Source of the DNA: an uncultured Clostridiaceae bacterium
GTDB lineage: Bacteria; Bacillota; Clostridia; Lachnospirales; Lachnospiraceae
Direction of reading: 5' to 3'
Assembly (NCBI GenBank): GCA_949948825.1
Contig: CATLIJ010000004.1
Coordinates: 1-29,940, forward strand
DNA: 29,940 nucleotides
The notes beneath the pieces are model-generated. The model ran no database searches and was not told where the DNA came from. It saw only the letters and a program-made list of their open reading frames with translations. The position numbers and the translations under genes are program-made. This document shows, piece by piece, positions 14,584-23,583 of the stretch (position 1 is the first letter of the stretch; every line of letters starts with the position of its first letter).

Positions 14584-16008
14584 ATGCAGTATGCATACCT
14601 TGCAGGAAGCTTTATAGAAACTTTACAAGGTGTTTTTTATACAATTTTTGATAAGGTGCTGACTCCTGTATTAAGAGAAATCCTGGAGGTCTTCATCAAG
14701 TTTGTTCTCAGGCTTTTATGGGCCAGATTTGCAGAAGCCATGTTAAGCCTGCTGGCAATTCTCTGTTCCCTGGTGGATTTTGTGGAAAGCATTTTCAATG
14801 TGTTTGCCGGCATAACCCCTGTGGAAATGAAAGAAGGGGCTGGTTATGTAGAAATCTACATGCTGGATGCGTTTTTCCAGATGGAGACCATCACCACGGC
14901 TTTTACCTATATTACGGTTATGGCAGTAGCCATCTGTATGATTTTTACCATTATAAAAACAGCCAAATCCATTTCAGACATGGCTCTGGAAAACAAGAAT
15001 CCCATCAGCCATGTGCTGACCAACGGGATGAAGGCAGGACTTACCTTTATGCTCATTCCGTTTCTCTGTATTTTTCTGCTGCAGCTGGCAACCATTGTCA
15101 CTGGTCAAGTGAACACGGCCCTGAGCGGCAAAACAGGAAAGGCAACCATTGGAACTGTGATTTTTCTCACAGCCGGGTTAGATGCAGATAAAAACACGAC
15201 CAAAGCATGCAGTCCTTTTTCGGATGAATGGGAGCAGGTTACGGTAGGGAGAACGCCGTCCTTTGATAAGGGTCCCTGGGAATCCTATATGACAGGAGAG
15301 AAGAGCTACCGGAAATTGAACCAGGTGAGGGAAGATTTTCATGCTGCTAATTTTAATTATATTGTGGGATTTGCCAGCGCGGTTTTGCTTCTTCTGGTGC
15401 TTTCCGGAGCAGTGATGGTGTTTATACGGCGGATTTTTGAGATTCTGCTTTTGTATCTGGTTTCTCCGCTGTTTGTATCCACCATTCCTCTGGATGACGG
15501 AGCCATGTTTTCCAAGTGGAGGGAGCTTTTTATAGCCCGGTTTTTCTCTGGCTTTGGAATCATCTTTATGATGAAATATTATCTTTTGCTGATTCCATTT
15601 ATTTTCGGAAAAGATCTGGTTCTTTATGATGCCGACCTGCCCAATGCCGGGATGATAAACAATGTGTTAAAGATGTTTTTTATCATTGGAGGCGCATGGG
15701 CTGTGTATAAGAGCCAGCATCTGATTATGCAGGTGATGAATCCGGAAGCAGCCATGGCGGATCAGCAGGCGTCAGCCATGCTTACCGGCATGATAATCGG
15801 CGCAGCTACCACAGCGGCAAGCGCAGCCACAGCGGCAGCTACCGGAGGCGCCAGCGCAGCCCTAGGCGGAATCGGAGCAGCAGCCAATATGGCCGGAAAG
15901 GCGTCAAATGTGGCTGGAAAGGCGTCAGACGTGGCAGGCAAGGCAATGGATGCAGCCGGGGCCTTAGGAGACAGAGGAAGCTCAGATAATGGAGCATTTC
16001 GGGGATAG
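14584..16008 (+). CDS. VirB6/TrbL-like T4SS channel protein, copy A
   Basis: This 474-residue polytopic membrane protein has about six to seven hydrophobic segments between residues 30 and 390. The diagnostic core includes FVESIFNVFAGI, the amphipathic IKTAKSISDMALENKNPISHVLTNG and IRRIFEILLLYLVSPLF. The stretch TIPLDDGAMFSKWRELFIARFFSGFG is shared almost residue for residue with the next gene. The C-terminal ~80 residues are Ala/Gly-rich with a repeated AGKAS-V/D-VAGKA unit. VirB6 proteins line the inner-membrane channel of T4SSs. The gene follows the surface protein by 18 bp, and the RBS is GGGGGTGG. Confidence 0.85.
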   Translation: MQYAYLAGSFIETLQGVFYTIFDKVLTPVLREILEVFIKFVLRLLWARFAEAMLSLLAILCSLVDFVESIFNVFAGITPVEMKEGAGYVEIYMLDAFFQMETITTAFTYITVMAVAICMIFTIIKTAKSISDMALENKNPISHVLTNGMKAGLTFMLIPFLCIFLLQLATIVTGQVNTALSGKTGKATIGTVIFLTAGLDADKNTTKACSPFSDEWEQVTVGRTPSFDKGPWESYMTGEKSYRKLNQVREDFHAANFNYIVGFASAVLLLLVLSGAVMVFIRRIFEILLLYLVSPLFVSTIPLDDGAMFSKWRELFIARFFSGFGIIFMMKYYLLLIPFIFGKDLVLYDADLPNAGMINNVLKMFFIIGGAWAVYKSQHLIMQVMNPEAAMADQQASAMLTGMIIGAATTAASAATAAATGGASAALGGIGAAANMAGKASNVAGKASDVAGKAMDAAGALGDRGSSDNGAFRG

Positions 16009-16023
16009 AAGGGAGGCTGGCGA

Positions 16024-18627
16024 ATGGAACTGGTTTATTTGGGGTTTTTCTCAAGAGTTGTTGATTGGGTGCTGGGCCATATTTTTGAGCCGGTCTACCG
16101 GTTTGTGTCCAATCTTTTAAATGTAGTTTTGACCTGGGTGTTTCAGGACATTCTTGCTCCCATATTGATGCCTGTTTTACAGGGCGCCCTGGAGTTTGCC
16201 ATCAAGCTGTGGGTGCAGATTTACAGCACTCAGCTGTATCTGTGTTTCTCCGGAGTTCTGAAGCTTATTGATTATCTGGAAACTGCTTTTGACGTGTTTA
16301 TCGGCCTTCGGGATGTGACCTATCAGCCCGGGGCAGGCGAAATCAAAGGAAGCCTTGTGGAAATTTTAATCCAGCAGGACATGATCAGTCAGGTTTTTTG
16401 GGTCATTACCCTGGGAGGACTGGGGATTGCCATGATGCTGACCATATTTGCCACGGCAAAGTCAGCGTTTGATCTGGATTTTGAAAATAAACGGCCAGTG
16501 ACAAAGGTTCTTGCTGCTATGATGAAAACCTTTGTACAGTTTTTTACAGTGCCGTTTCTGGTGTTTTTTGTCTTAAAGCTGTCCATCATTATTCTTCGGG
16601 GAATTACGGTTGCTTTGTCTCCGGAAGGAACAACTACCCTGGGGCGGATGGTGTTTGTCATTGCTTCCCTGAATGCAGCAATCCGCGGCGAATATAATGC
16701 GTCCTCCGCGAATGCGGTGGCGGATATTGGCCCTATGGATGAGCTGCGGATGCCTTTTTACCTGGTTGAGTCCGATGCGGTGACGGTGAAGGACTATGGA
16801 AGGCTTGCGGATGTAGCAGATTCTTTCTTTTTAGGTAAGTTTGATTATCTGATTGGATTTATTACTGCTGCTTTTCTTCTGTTTACCATTGGAATTTGCC
16901 TGATTATATTTATTCAGCGGATTTTTGAGATTATGATTCTCTACCTGGTGTCGCCTTATTTTGTCTGCACCATGCCGTTAGATGATGGGGAGAAATTCAG
17001 GCGGTGGCGGGAGATGTTTGTGGGAAAGTGCTTTTCCGGCTTTGGCTCTGCCATAGGGATGCGGCTGTTTTTGCTGATCTGCCCCTTGATTATGGGAAAT
17101 CAGATACGGTTTACAGCCGGTTCCAGTACTGAGATGGAGTATATGATGAAGCTGTTTTTCATTGCCGGAGGTGCATGGGCAGTCTACAAGTCAGGCCCAA
17201 TGATTACTTCGCTGATCAGCTCACAGGCCGGTCAGTCAGAGATGCAGACCGCTAATATGATCGGAGGAATGCTCTACGGCGCTACCCTCGGTACAGCAGT
17301 GGGCAAAGGAAGAAGCGCGCTTAGTTCCATGGGAAGAAGGATGGGCTCCGGCCTTGGCAGGAAGGGAAGCGCAGGCGGTCTTGCCGGCAAAGGAGCAAAG
17401 GGAAAAGGAGCAGACTCTTCCCAGGCATTCCAGGGGGATAAAAAGAAGCCAGAGAAGTGGAAATGGAAGGATATTAAGGTGGATGCCTTAAATGCAGACA
17501 GACAGAAGGAAAAGGACAAAATCATAGCTGCCCGTGCCAAACAGCGGGCCGCGGCAGCAGGAGTGGGAGGTCTTGCAGGAGCAGGCGGTCTTGCAGGAGC
17601 GGGAACATCCGGACTGTCTGGAAAGGGAGGTCTTTCAGGAGCAGGAGCATCCGGACTGTCGGAAAAGGGAGGTCTTTCAGAAGAAGCTTCCAAATTTTCC
17701 GAAAAGGGCAATCTGGCAGATGGAACATTCGGGCTGTCCGGAAAAGAAGGCCCTGCTGAGACAGACAAATTGAAGCTGCCGGGAGAGGATGGTTTAAAAA
17801 TCCCTGAGGCGGGCGGCCTGAACCAGGAAGAAAAGGAACAGGATCCAACCTTTACGGACAAACCGCTGGAAATCGACGGGAAGACAGATTCCGGGGAAGA
17901 GGCCGATGCAGCAGAGGCAGAAGGAGAAGGAACAGACGAAAAGCCAAATCAGGTAAAAGGACACAATATTCATCTTGGCTCCTTTATTACCAGACAATAC
18001 AACGAGGATGGCAGTATGAAATTCAGAGTCATGGGCTTTGGATACGGACGAGATGCAGAGGGTAAAACAAACTCGGTCCGTTTCCCGGGATTAAAGATGA
18101 ACAAAATGAAGGATGGGCATTACATGGTGGGGAAATTCTCTGCTCTTCCAGGGGTAAAGATTGCCCGGACAGAGACCAAACAGGGAATCAAATATTCTCA
18201 TATCGGTCTTCTTGGCTACCAGTATCACAGAAGTGAAGAAGGAAAGGAATATCGTCTTGGCAAGGGAATTGTGATTCAGAAGGGTGCAGACGGCAGCCGC
18301 CGGTATCAGGTAGGCAACCGGGTAAAGACCAAGGATTTCAGCGGAGATATCCAGTACAGCTTTGGAAAGACCACGATTCAGAAAGATGCGGACGGCAGCC
18401 GGCAGTACCAGCGGGGAGGCGCCTCCTATACAAAGGTGATGGGAGAGAAGGGAGCTATGGAAAAGCATTACAGCGGTCCGGTAACGCTTCATTTAAAAAC
18501 CCCGGCAGGCGGTACAAAAAGCAGGCTGGAATCGATTCAGATTGGGAATATGAATTATGACCGGTCTGGAAAGATCCATGATTTCCGCATAGGAAAAAAG
18601 CCGGAGGACCAGGAGGGCAATAAATGA
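16024..18627 (+). CDS. VirB6/TrbL-like T4SS channel protein, copy B, with long C-terminal extension
   Basis: This 867-residue protein's first ~420 residues are a paralogue of copy A (YLETAFDVFIGL, FATAKSAFDLDFENKRPVTKVL, LYLVSPYFVCTMPLDDGEKFRRWREMFVGKCFSGFG). From about residue 430 it becomes hydrophilic: a basic Gly-rich stretch, then a KWKWKDIKVDALNADRQKEKDK helix. A Gly/Leu/Ser repeat zone follows (about 513-585, units like GLSGKGGLSGAGAS), then an acidic linker. The last ~225 residues are predicted beta-rich, with recurring motifs such as QKGADGSRRYQVG and QKDADGSRQYQRG. Extended VirB6 proteins are known from Rickettsiales, but this tail looks different. Its stop overlaps the VirB4 start (ATGA). 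Confidence 0.83.
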   Translation: MELVYLGFFSRVVDWVLGHIFEPVYRFVSNLLNVVLTWVFQDILAPILMPVLQGALEFAIKLWVQIYSTQLYLCFSGVLKLIDYLETAFDVFIGLRDVTYQPGAGEIKGSLVEILIQQDMISQVFWVITLGGLGIAMMLTIFATAKSAFDLDFENKRPVTKVLAAMMKTFVQFFTVPFLVFFVLKLSIIILRGITVALSPEGTTTLGRMVFVIASLNAAIRGEYNASSANAVADIGPMDELRMPFYLVESDAVTVKDYGRLADVADSFFLGKFDYLIGFITAAFLLFTIGICLIIFIQRIFEIMILYLVSPYFVCTMPLDDGEKFRRWREMFVGKCFSGFGSAIGMRLFLLICPLIMGNQIRFTAGSSTEMEYMMKLFFIAGGAWAVYKSGPMITSLISSQAGQSEMQTANMIGGMLYGATLGTAVGKGRSALSSMGRRMGSGLGRKGSAGGLAGKGAKGKGADSSQAFQGDKKKPEKWKWKDIKVDALNADRQKEKDKIIAARAKQRAAAAGVGGLAGAGGLAGAGTSGLSGKGGLSGAGASGLSEKGGLSEEASKFSEKGNLADGTFGLSGKEGPAETDKLKLPGEDGLKIPEAGGLNQEEKEQDPTFTDKPLEIDGKTDSGEEADAAEAEGEGTDEKPNQVKGHNIHLGSFITRQYNEDGSMKFRVMGFGYGRDAEGKTNSVRFPGLKMNKMKDGHYMVGKFSALPGVKIARTETKQGIKYSHIGLLGYQYHRSEEGKEYRLGKGIVIQKGADGSRRYQVGNRVKTKDFSGDIQYSFGKTTIQKDADGSRQYQRGGASYTKVMGEKGAMEKHYSGPVTLHLKTPAGGTKSRLESIQIGNMNYDRSGKIHDFRIGKKPEDQEGNK

Positions 18628-21314
18628 GAATTATTCCCAAGAAAACAAAGGTAGCAATGGAGTTTTTCAAAGGTGTGGAAATTCCGGATGTACTGGTAGG
18701 AATTGCAGGAATTTCCATTGTAATCTCCATTTTCTTTTCCAATTTTCCCGGACGGCTATGGTTGGGACTGATTGTGGGAGTTCTATTCGGGGCTTCCGTA
18801 GTGCCGGTGGAGGGTGAGAAGGCCTACATGATGATTTTCAACACCTTGAAATATCTGGCCCGGTACAAGAAGTTCGGAGAGGAGAAGGGAAAAAAGGGAA
18901 GCCCCTGTGTCCGGGATATTACGCCCTTTACAGGGGTGGATGGAAATTTTATTGAATACAACGGAGAGTACTTTGGGCTTGTGGTGTCCATTCCGGATGT
19001 GGAGTTCCGCTTTTTCACCTTACAGAGACAGAATCAGGCCATTGACCAGCTTTATGGCTCGGTTCTCCGGACTATTTCCGGATCAGAGAGCGCGGCTATG
19101 GTGAAAATTGACCGACCCATTTTGTACGATACGTTTCTGGAGACAGAAAACCGGAAGATTGAGGAATTAAAGGAGGCATTTATCCATGATCTGCTCAATG
19201 AGGAGGAGCTGACTACACGGGTGGGGATCATCTACGACCGGATGGAGCAGATTCGCCAGATTAATGAAAGAGATAAGGTTTATGTGCCGTTTCATTACCT
19301 GGCGCTGTTTCATAAGGATAAGGATTTGCTGATCAGTCAGGCAGAAAATATGATTCAGACCATGGAACTGTGCGATATGGAGTGCAGCATCCTCACAGAA
19401 AAGGAGCTGGTGGTATTTTTAAAATACAATTATACCATTGCCTTTGATGAACGGGAGGCAGAAGGGCTTTTAAAGGAAGAGTACATGGACTGGATTCTTC
19501 CCCGCAATATTCAGTTTAACACCCGGACAGTGCGGTATGACAACATTGTCACTCATAATCTGAGGGTGACAGATTATCCTACCATAGTGGGGAATGCCTG
19601 GGGAAACCGGCTGTTTAACCGGCCCAGTACCCGCGTGGTGATGAAAATGAAGATGGTGGACCGCTACAAAGGCATCCGGCAGATTGACCGGGCTATTGAT
19701 GAGCTGAGGGAACAGGCCAATTCTACCGGAAAAACCAGCCGCCTTATGGAGCTGCAGACCCATGTGGATACCCTGGCTGAGGTGCTGGCTCTTCTTCAGA
19801 GTGACAATGAGACTTTACTGGATGTAAACATTTTTGTGTCTGCTTTTGATTATGAGCTTTCCCAGCAGCTTCTGGAGGGAAAGCCTCAGAAAAACAGCAG
19901 TGCAAAGGTATCTTTGAAAAAACAGATCCGGCGAGAGCTGTCTGAGGAAAGCTTCCGCACCACAGACAATTACATGCAGCAGTTTGAAGCTTATGCTTCC
20001 TCCTGTATTTCAGCCTTTGACGCTTACCGAAGAAGCAGCCGGGGAATCCATTCCAGCTCGGTTGCAGCGGCGTTTCCCTATGTAAACAAAAGCTTAAGCG
20101 ACCCTAACGGAGTTTGTATTGGAAGAAGCGGCGGCAAGCCGGTGTTTATTGATTTTTTTGTCCGGAATAAGGAGCGGGTCAACAGCAATATGGTGGTCAT
20201 CGGTAAATCCGGAAGCGGAAAATCTTATGCCACCAAGACGATTTTATCAAACCTGGCAGCAGACAACAGCAAAATATTTATTCTGGACCCGGAAAATGAA
20301 TATTTTGGGCTGGCACAGAACTTAAACGGAAAAGTGATTGACGTGGGAAGCGCCACCCAGGGCAGGCTGAATCCTTTTCACATTATTACCAGTCTTTCTG
20401 ATGAGGAGGACGACGGGGAGGATTCGGTGAACACAAGCTTTAACACCCATCTTCAGTTTCTGGAGGAGTTTTACCGTCAGATTCTGCCTGGAATTGAGCC
20501 GGATGCCCTGGAGTACTTAAACAATATTACGGTGCGGATGTATGAGGCCAAGGGAATTGATTCTGAGACAGATTTAAGCACGCTCACACCCTCGGATTAT
20601 CCGATTTTTGATGATTTGTATGACAAGATTGTCAATGACTATCAGCTTGCAAACGGAGAATACAGCAAGGAAAACCTGCGGGTGCTTCTCAATTACATTT
20701 CCAAGTTTGCCACAGGCGGGAGAAATGCCCTTTTGTGGAACGGAGAGGCGTCCATCAGCACCAATGAGAATTTTATTGTGTTTAACTTTCAGTCCCTGTT
20801 AGCCAACAAGAACAATACCATTGCCAATGCTCAGATGCTTCTGGTATTAAAGTGGCTGGACAATGAGATTATCAAGAACCGGGATTACAACATCCGGTAC
20901 GGGGCAGCCCGGAAGATTATTGTGGTAATTGATGAGGCCCATGTGTTTATTGACAGCAAATATCCTATTGCTCTGGACTTCATGTACCAGCTGGCAAAGC
21001 GGATTCGGAAATACAACGGAATGCAGATTATTATTACTCAGAATATTGCGGATTTTGTAGGGTCTGAGGAGCTGACCCGAAAGTCCACGGCAATCATTAA
21101 CGCCTGCCAGTATTCCTTTATATTCCCTCTGTCTCCCAATGATATGCATGATCTCTGCAAGCTGTATGAAAAGGCAGGGGCAATCAATGAGAGTGAGCAG
21201 GAGGAGATTGTAAACAATGGGCGTGGAAGGGCCTTTGTGGTCACTTCTCCGTCAAGCAGGACGGGGATTGATATTGTGGCGTCCAAGGATCTGGAAAGAC
21301 TGTTTACCGTATGA
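18624..21314 (+). CDS. VirB3-VirB4 fusion, T4SS assembly ATPase
   Basis: This is an 896-residue protein. Residues 1-85 form a PrgI/VirB3-like module with two TM segments (about 22-40 and 44-61) followed by MMIFNTLKYLARYKKF. The rest is a VirB4/TraE/ConE-type ATPase: an N-terminal region with TPFTGVDGNFIEYNGEYFGLVVSI, then Walker A GKSGSGKS (527-534), a DPENEYFGLAQ motif and Walker B IIVVIDEAHVFID (D770/E771). The closing motif is IITQNIADFVGSE. VirB4 energises pilus and channel assembly. Fusion of the VirB3 part to VirB4 is known in several systems. The start overlaps the virB6 stop by four bases. All ATPase residues look intact. Confidence 0.92.
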   Translation: MRIIPKKTKVAMEFFKGVEIPDVLVGIAGISIVISIFFSNFPGRLWLGLIVGVLFGASVVPVEGEKAYMMIFNTLKYLARYKKFGEEKGKKGSPCVRDITPFTGVDGNFIEYNGEYFGLVVSIPDVEFRFFTLQRQNQAIDQLYGSVLRTISGSESAAMVKIDRPILYDTFLETENRKIEELKEAFIHDLLNEEELTTRVGIIYDRMEQIRQINERDKVYVPFHYLALFHKDKDLLISQAENMIQTMELCDMECSILTEKELVVFLKYNYTIAFDEREAEGLLKEEYMDWILPRNIQFNTRTVRYDNIVTHNLRVTDYPTIVGNAWGNRLFNRPSTRVVMKMKMVDRYKGIRQIDRAIDELREQANSTGKTSRLMELQTHVDTLAEVLALLQSDNETLLDVNIFVSAFDYELSQQLLEGKPQKNSSAKVSLKKQIRRELSEESFRTTDNYMQQFEAYASSCISAFDAYRRSSRGIHSSSVAAAFPYVNKSLSDPNGVCIGRSGGKPVFIDFFVRNKERVNSNMVVIGKSGSGKSYATKTILSNLAADNSKIFILDPENEYFGLAQNLNGKVIDVGSATQGRLNPFHIITSLSDEEDDGEDSVNTSFNTHLQFLEEFYRQILPGIEPDALEYLNNITVRMYEAKGIDSETDLSTLTPSDYPIFDDLYDKIVNDYQLANGEYSKENLRVLLNYISKFATGGRNALLWNGEASISTNENFIVFNFQSLLANKNNTIANAQMLLVLKWLDNEIIKNRDYNIRYGAARKIIVVIDEAHVFIDSKYPIALDFMYQLAKRIRKYNGMQIIITQNIADFVGSEELTRKSTAIINACQYSFIFPLSPNDMHDLCKLYEKAGAINESEQEEIVNNGRGRAFVVTSPSSRTGIDIVASKDLERLFTV

Positions 21315-21379
21315 TTTTTATGTATGGGAATCCTTGGAACGGACTGTGGACTGGAATTGTCGGAAAGGTGGTTGTATGA
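21311..21379 (+). CDS. Candidate 22-residue microprotein, ATGA-coupled at both ends
   Basis: The ATG at 21311 overlaps the virB4 stop (ATGA, 21311-21314). The frame runs 22 codons and its TGA overlaps the ATG of the next gene (ATGA, 21376-21379). The product is short and mostly non-polar with two tryptophans (MYGNPWNGLWTG core). It fills exactly the only gap between virB4 and the lipoprotein gene. It could be a real peptide or just a coupling device that carries ribosomes across the gap. GGAAAG lies 11 bases before the ATG. Confidence 0.4.
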   Translation: MIFMYGNPWNGLWTGIVGKVVV

Positions 21380-22116
21380 GAGGTTTTGGAAGCCGTCTGG
21401 CGGGGGCACTGGGAATCTGTCTGGGGGTGATGCTTGGGGTGTCAGGGTGTTCCGGAAGCAAGGCTGATGTGGTGGAGGCTATCCGGCAGACCGGGACATT
21501 GCGGGTGGCTCTGGTGAATACGGACAGTGGTTTTACCTCCCTGGAGGGGGAGAAGCCAGTGGGAGCAGAGCCGGAGCTGGCAGCGTTTATTGCGGAGAAT
21601 TTAGGAGTAACGGCAGAGTTTCAGGTGTGCAGCCGGGAGGAGGCGCTGGAGGCTTTGGCAGGGAACCAAGCGGATATTGCCCTGGGGTGTTTTGTCCGTT
21701 CAGGGGCCTTTGCACAGGATTACCGGCTCTCAGCGGTATATGGGAAGGGATTTTGTTATGTGGTTACAAAACGGGGGGATTATGTGGGAACTATAGGGGG
21801 CCTGAAGCAGAGGAATGTTGGGGTGGACAGGAATCTGAGTGAGTCTGCCAGAGGGCTTCTGTATTCAGCGGAGGAGATTTCCCTGACGGATTTTTCGGAT
21901 TCCAAAGCAGCGGCAGGAGCTTTGAAGGAGGATGTGATTCAGGCTTATGTCTGCTATGAAGGGCAGGCAAAGGAGCTGTTGGAAAATGAAGAGCTGCAGG
22001 TTCAGAATCTGATGAACCTGAATCCGGAGGAGTATGTGATTGTGGCCCCTGCTGGCAGCGCTGATCTGGTGAGCGGCATTGATGTGCTGATCCGCCAGTT
22101 TCTGGAAAACCAATGA
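21376..22116 (+). CDS. Solute-binding-protein-like lipoprotein (SBP family 3) within the T4SS cluster
   Basis: This 246-residue protein has a signal peptide and a lipobox GVSGC, with Cys25 as the lipidation site. The mature part follows the family-3 layout: TGTLRVALVNTDSGFTSLEG, EPELAAFIAENLGVTAEF, NQADIALGCF and YGKGFCYVVTKRGDYV. The region that normally carries the ligand arginine (SxTPxR in amino-acid binders) reads FVRSGAFAQDYRL, so ligand binding may be altered or lost. No permease or ATPase accompanies it. The ATG was chosen because the signal peptide starts there and AAAGGTGG precedes it; the longer open frame runs back into virB4. A structural or sensing role on the cell surface is inference. 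Confidence 0.8.
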   Translation: MRGFGSRLAGALGICLGVMLGVSGCSGSKADVVEAIRQTGTLRVALVNTDSGFTSLEGEKPVGAEPELAAFIAENLGVTAEFQVCSREEALEALAGNQADIALGCFVRSGAFAQDYRLSAVYGKGFCYVVTKRGDYVGTIGGLKQRNVGVDRNLSESARGLLYSAEEISLTDFSDSKAAAGALKEDVIQAYVCYEGQAKELLENEELQVQNLMNLNPEEYVIVAPAGSADLVSGIDVLIRQFLENQ

Positions 22117-22128
22117 GGGAGGGGTTTC

Positions 22129-22425
22129 ATGGCGTATTTTGACAGTACGAAAAACCGGGCCAAATGGGATATTGAGCTGGCCGCCCTGCGCCGGGAGAGG
22201 GAGCTTCGCAGACAGTCCGGCGGCGCGGCAGCAGAGCCGGTACAGAGAAGCACAGAGTATGCCCCAAGGATTGTGCGCATGACATATCAGGATCTTTTAA
22301 AAGAAGAGGCAGAAGCCTCCCAAAAAGAGCCTTCCCGGAGGCCGGCAGAGAAAGTGGCAGGACGGGAACAGAAAAAACAGCGGGAAATGATGCAGAACGA
22401 AGCAGCGCAGCATGAGGTGAAATAG
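22129..22425 (+). CDS. Small charged cytosolic protein, unrecognised
   Basis: This 98-residue protein has no signal peptide or TM segment and is rich in Arg, Lys, Glu, Gln and Ala. It begins MAYFDSTKNRAKWDIELAALRRERELRR, which looks like an amphipathic helix, and has a conserved-looking central RIVRMTYQDLLKEE. The last 40 residues are disordered-looking. It has a strong GGGAGGGG site, starts 12 bp after the lipoprotein gene and ends one base before the next ATG, so it is clearly an operon member. It could be a cytosolic accessory factor for the T4SS ATPases; nothing in the sequence proves this. Confidence 0.75.
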   Translation: MAYFDSTKNRAKWDIELAALRRERELRRQSGGAAAEPVQRSTEYAPRIVRMTYQDLLKEEAEASQKEPSRRPAEKVAGREQKKQREMMQNEAAQHEVK

Positions 22426-22426
22426 C

Positions 22427-23509
22427 ATGAATCAGATGACAGGTCTTATGATAAAAATGAAGGCAGTCATTGCTGTGGCAGGAATGTTTGCATATCTGTC
22501 TGCCTTTCCAGTTCAGGCTTCTCAGGCTTCGCCGGATGAGGAGGATTCAGAGGGATGGGGCATGGAGCTCTTTCAGGGGGATTTTCCGGAGATTACTGCT
22601 GAGGAAGAGAAGGAAGTTCAGGAATTGATTGACCAGTATCTGAATGCATTGGAAATGATTCCCGGGGAAGTGGAGGAGAAAGACCTGATCCGGCCGGAGC
22701 TCCAGCTAAAGGCCAGAGGAGAAGGGATTGAATACTTTTTACCGGACGGGGATTCCTTTTACAGCAGTGTGCCAAATGGAATGATCACCGGGGAGCCGGT
22801 GGAATTTCGTCCCCCTGTTCACTCTTTATCCATGGTTCAGGTAAATGATAACCTTGCTGCCATGCAGGGAACCGAGAGATTTACCGAGCCGGGAAGCTAT
22901 CAGATCCGGTTGATCTGTTATCATTCCCTCAATGAAGAAAAAGCCGGATACCAGGCTTATGAGGTGCTGTTTTATTTTACCATTTTAGAGCCGATTACCA
23001 GCCGGATTGGAGTGGTGCAGGCGCCAGAAGGATTTATCATTACCAATGTGCGCCGGGATGGAAAAAAGCAGAAGCAGGAAAGCGGCAGCTGGGTGTTTTT
23101 ACAGCAGGACGGGTCTTATGAAATCAATTATGAAGACCAGAAAACTGGAGAGATTCATATGAAGACCCACGTGATCCGGGATACCACAGCGCCGTTTCTG
23201 GATTTTTCCAGGAAGATAGGCAGCAAGCCGGAGCCGCTTCCTTTGTCCTTTCAGGCATCGGAACCTGACTGCCGCATCTATATGCTATACAACGGCAGCA
23301 GCGGCTATGCTGTTACCAATACACTCACAACAGCAGGAACCTATGAGCTCAGAGTCTCAGATACAGCAGGCAACAGCCGCTCTTATCTGGTCCGTTTGAA
23401 ACAGACTTATAAACTGATGGACTACCGTATGGTGGGAATCGGTATTGCGGCCCTCATAGGAATTGTCCTGTGGATGGTGGGCCTGCGCAGAAATATGCGG
23501 GTTTTATAA
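22427..23509 (+). CDS. Second secreted, C-terminally anchored surface protein with Ig-like end domain
   Basis: This 360-residue protein has a signal peptide after a short charged start (processing likely near AFPVQASQA, about residue 32). An acidic segment is followed by a beta-rich ectodomain. The Ig-like module begins at DTTAPFLD (about 252-325) with TAGTYELRVSDTAGNSRSY. A single TM lies near 331-352, followed by a short basic tail. The C-terminal module plus TM is the same design as in the protein at 12856-14565, so the two are probably distant paralogues. It would sit in the membrane facing outwards. It is the last gene before a new promoter. Confidence 0.83.
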   Translation: MNQMTGLMIKMKAVIAVAGMFAYLSAFPVQASQASPDEEDSEGWGMELFQGDFPEITAEEEKEVQELIDQYLNALEMIPGEVEEKDLIRPELQLKARGEGIEYFLPDGDSFYSSVPNGMITGEPVEFRPPVHSLSMVQVNDNLAAMQGTERFTEPGSYQIRLICYHSLNEEKAGYQAYEVLFYFTILEPITSRIGVVQAPEGFIITNVRRDGKKQKQESGSWVFLQQDGSYEINYEDQKTGEIHMKTHVIRDTTAPFLDFSRKIGSKPEPLPLSFQASEPDCRIYMLYNGSSGYAVTNTLTTAGTYELRVSDTAGNSRSYLVRLKQTYKLMDYRMVGIGIAALIGIVLWMVGLRRNMRVL

Positions 23510-23583
23510 AATGTAACCGGACTGTGGGAAATCAGATTGTAACGGTTTTGTGGTGGGCCAAAGAAAGGGACATTACAGAAGCG

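Noticed and set aside
17274..17861. 195-codon Pro-rich reverse-strand frame
   Set aside because: Complement of the Gly/Leu/Ser repeat zone of the VirB6 copy B tail; a shadow without RBS.
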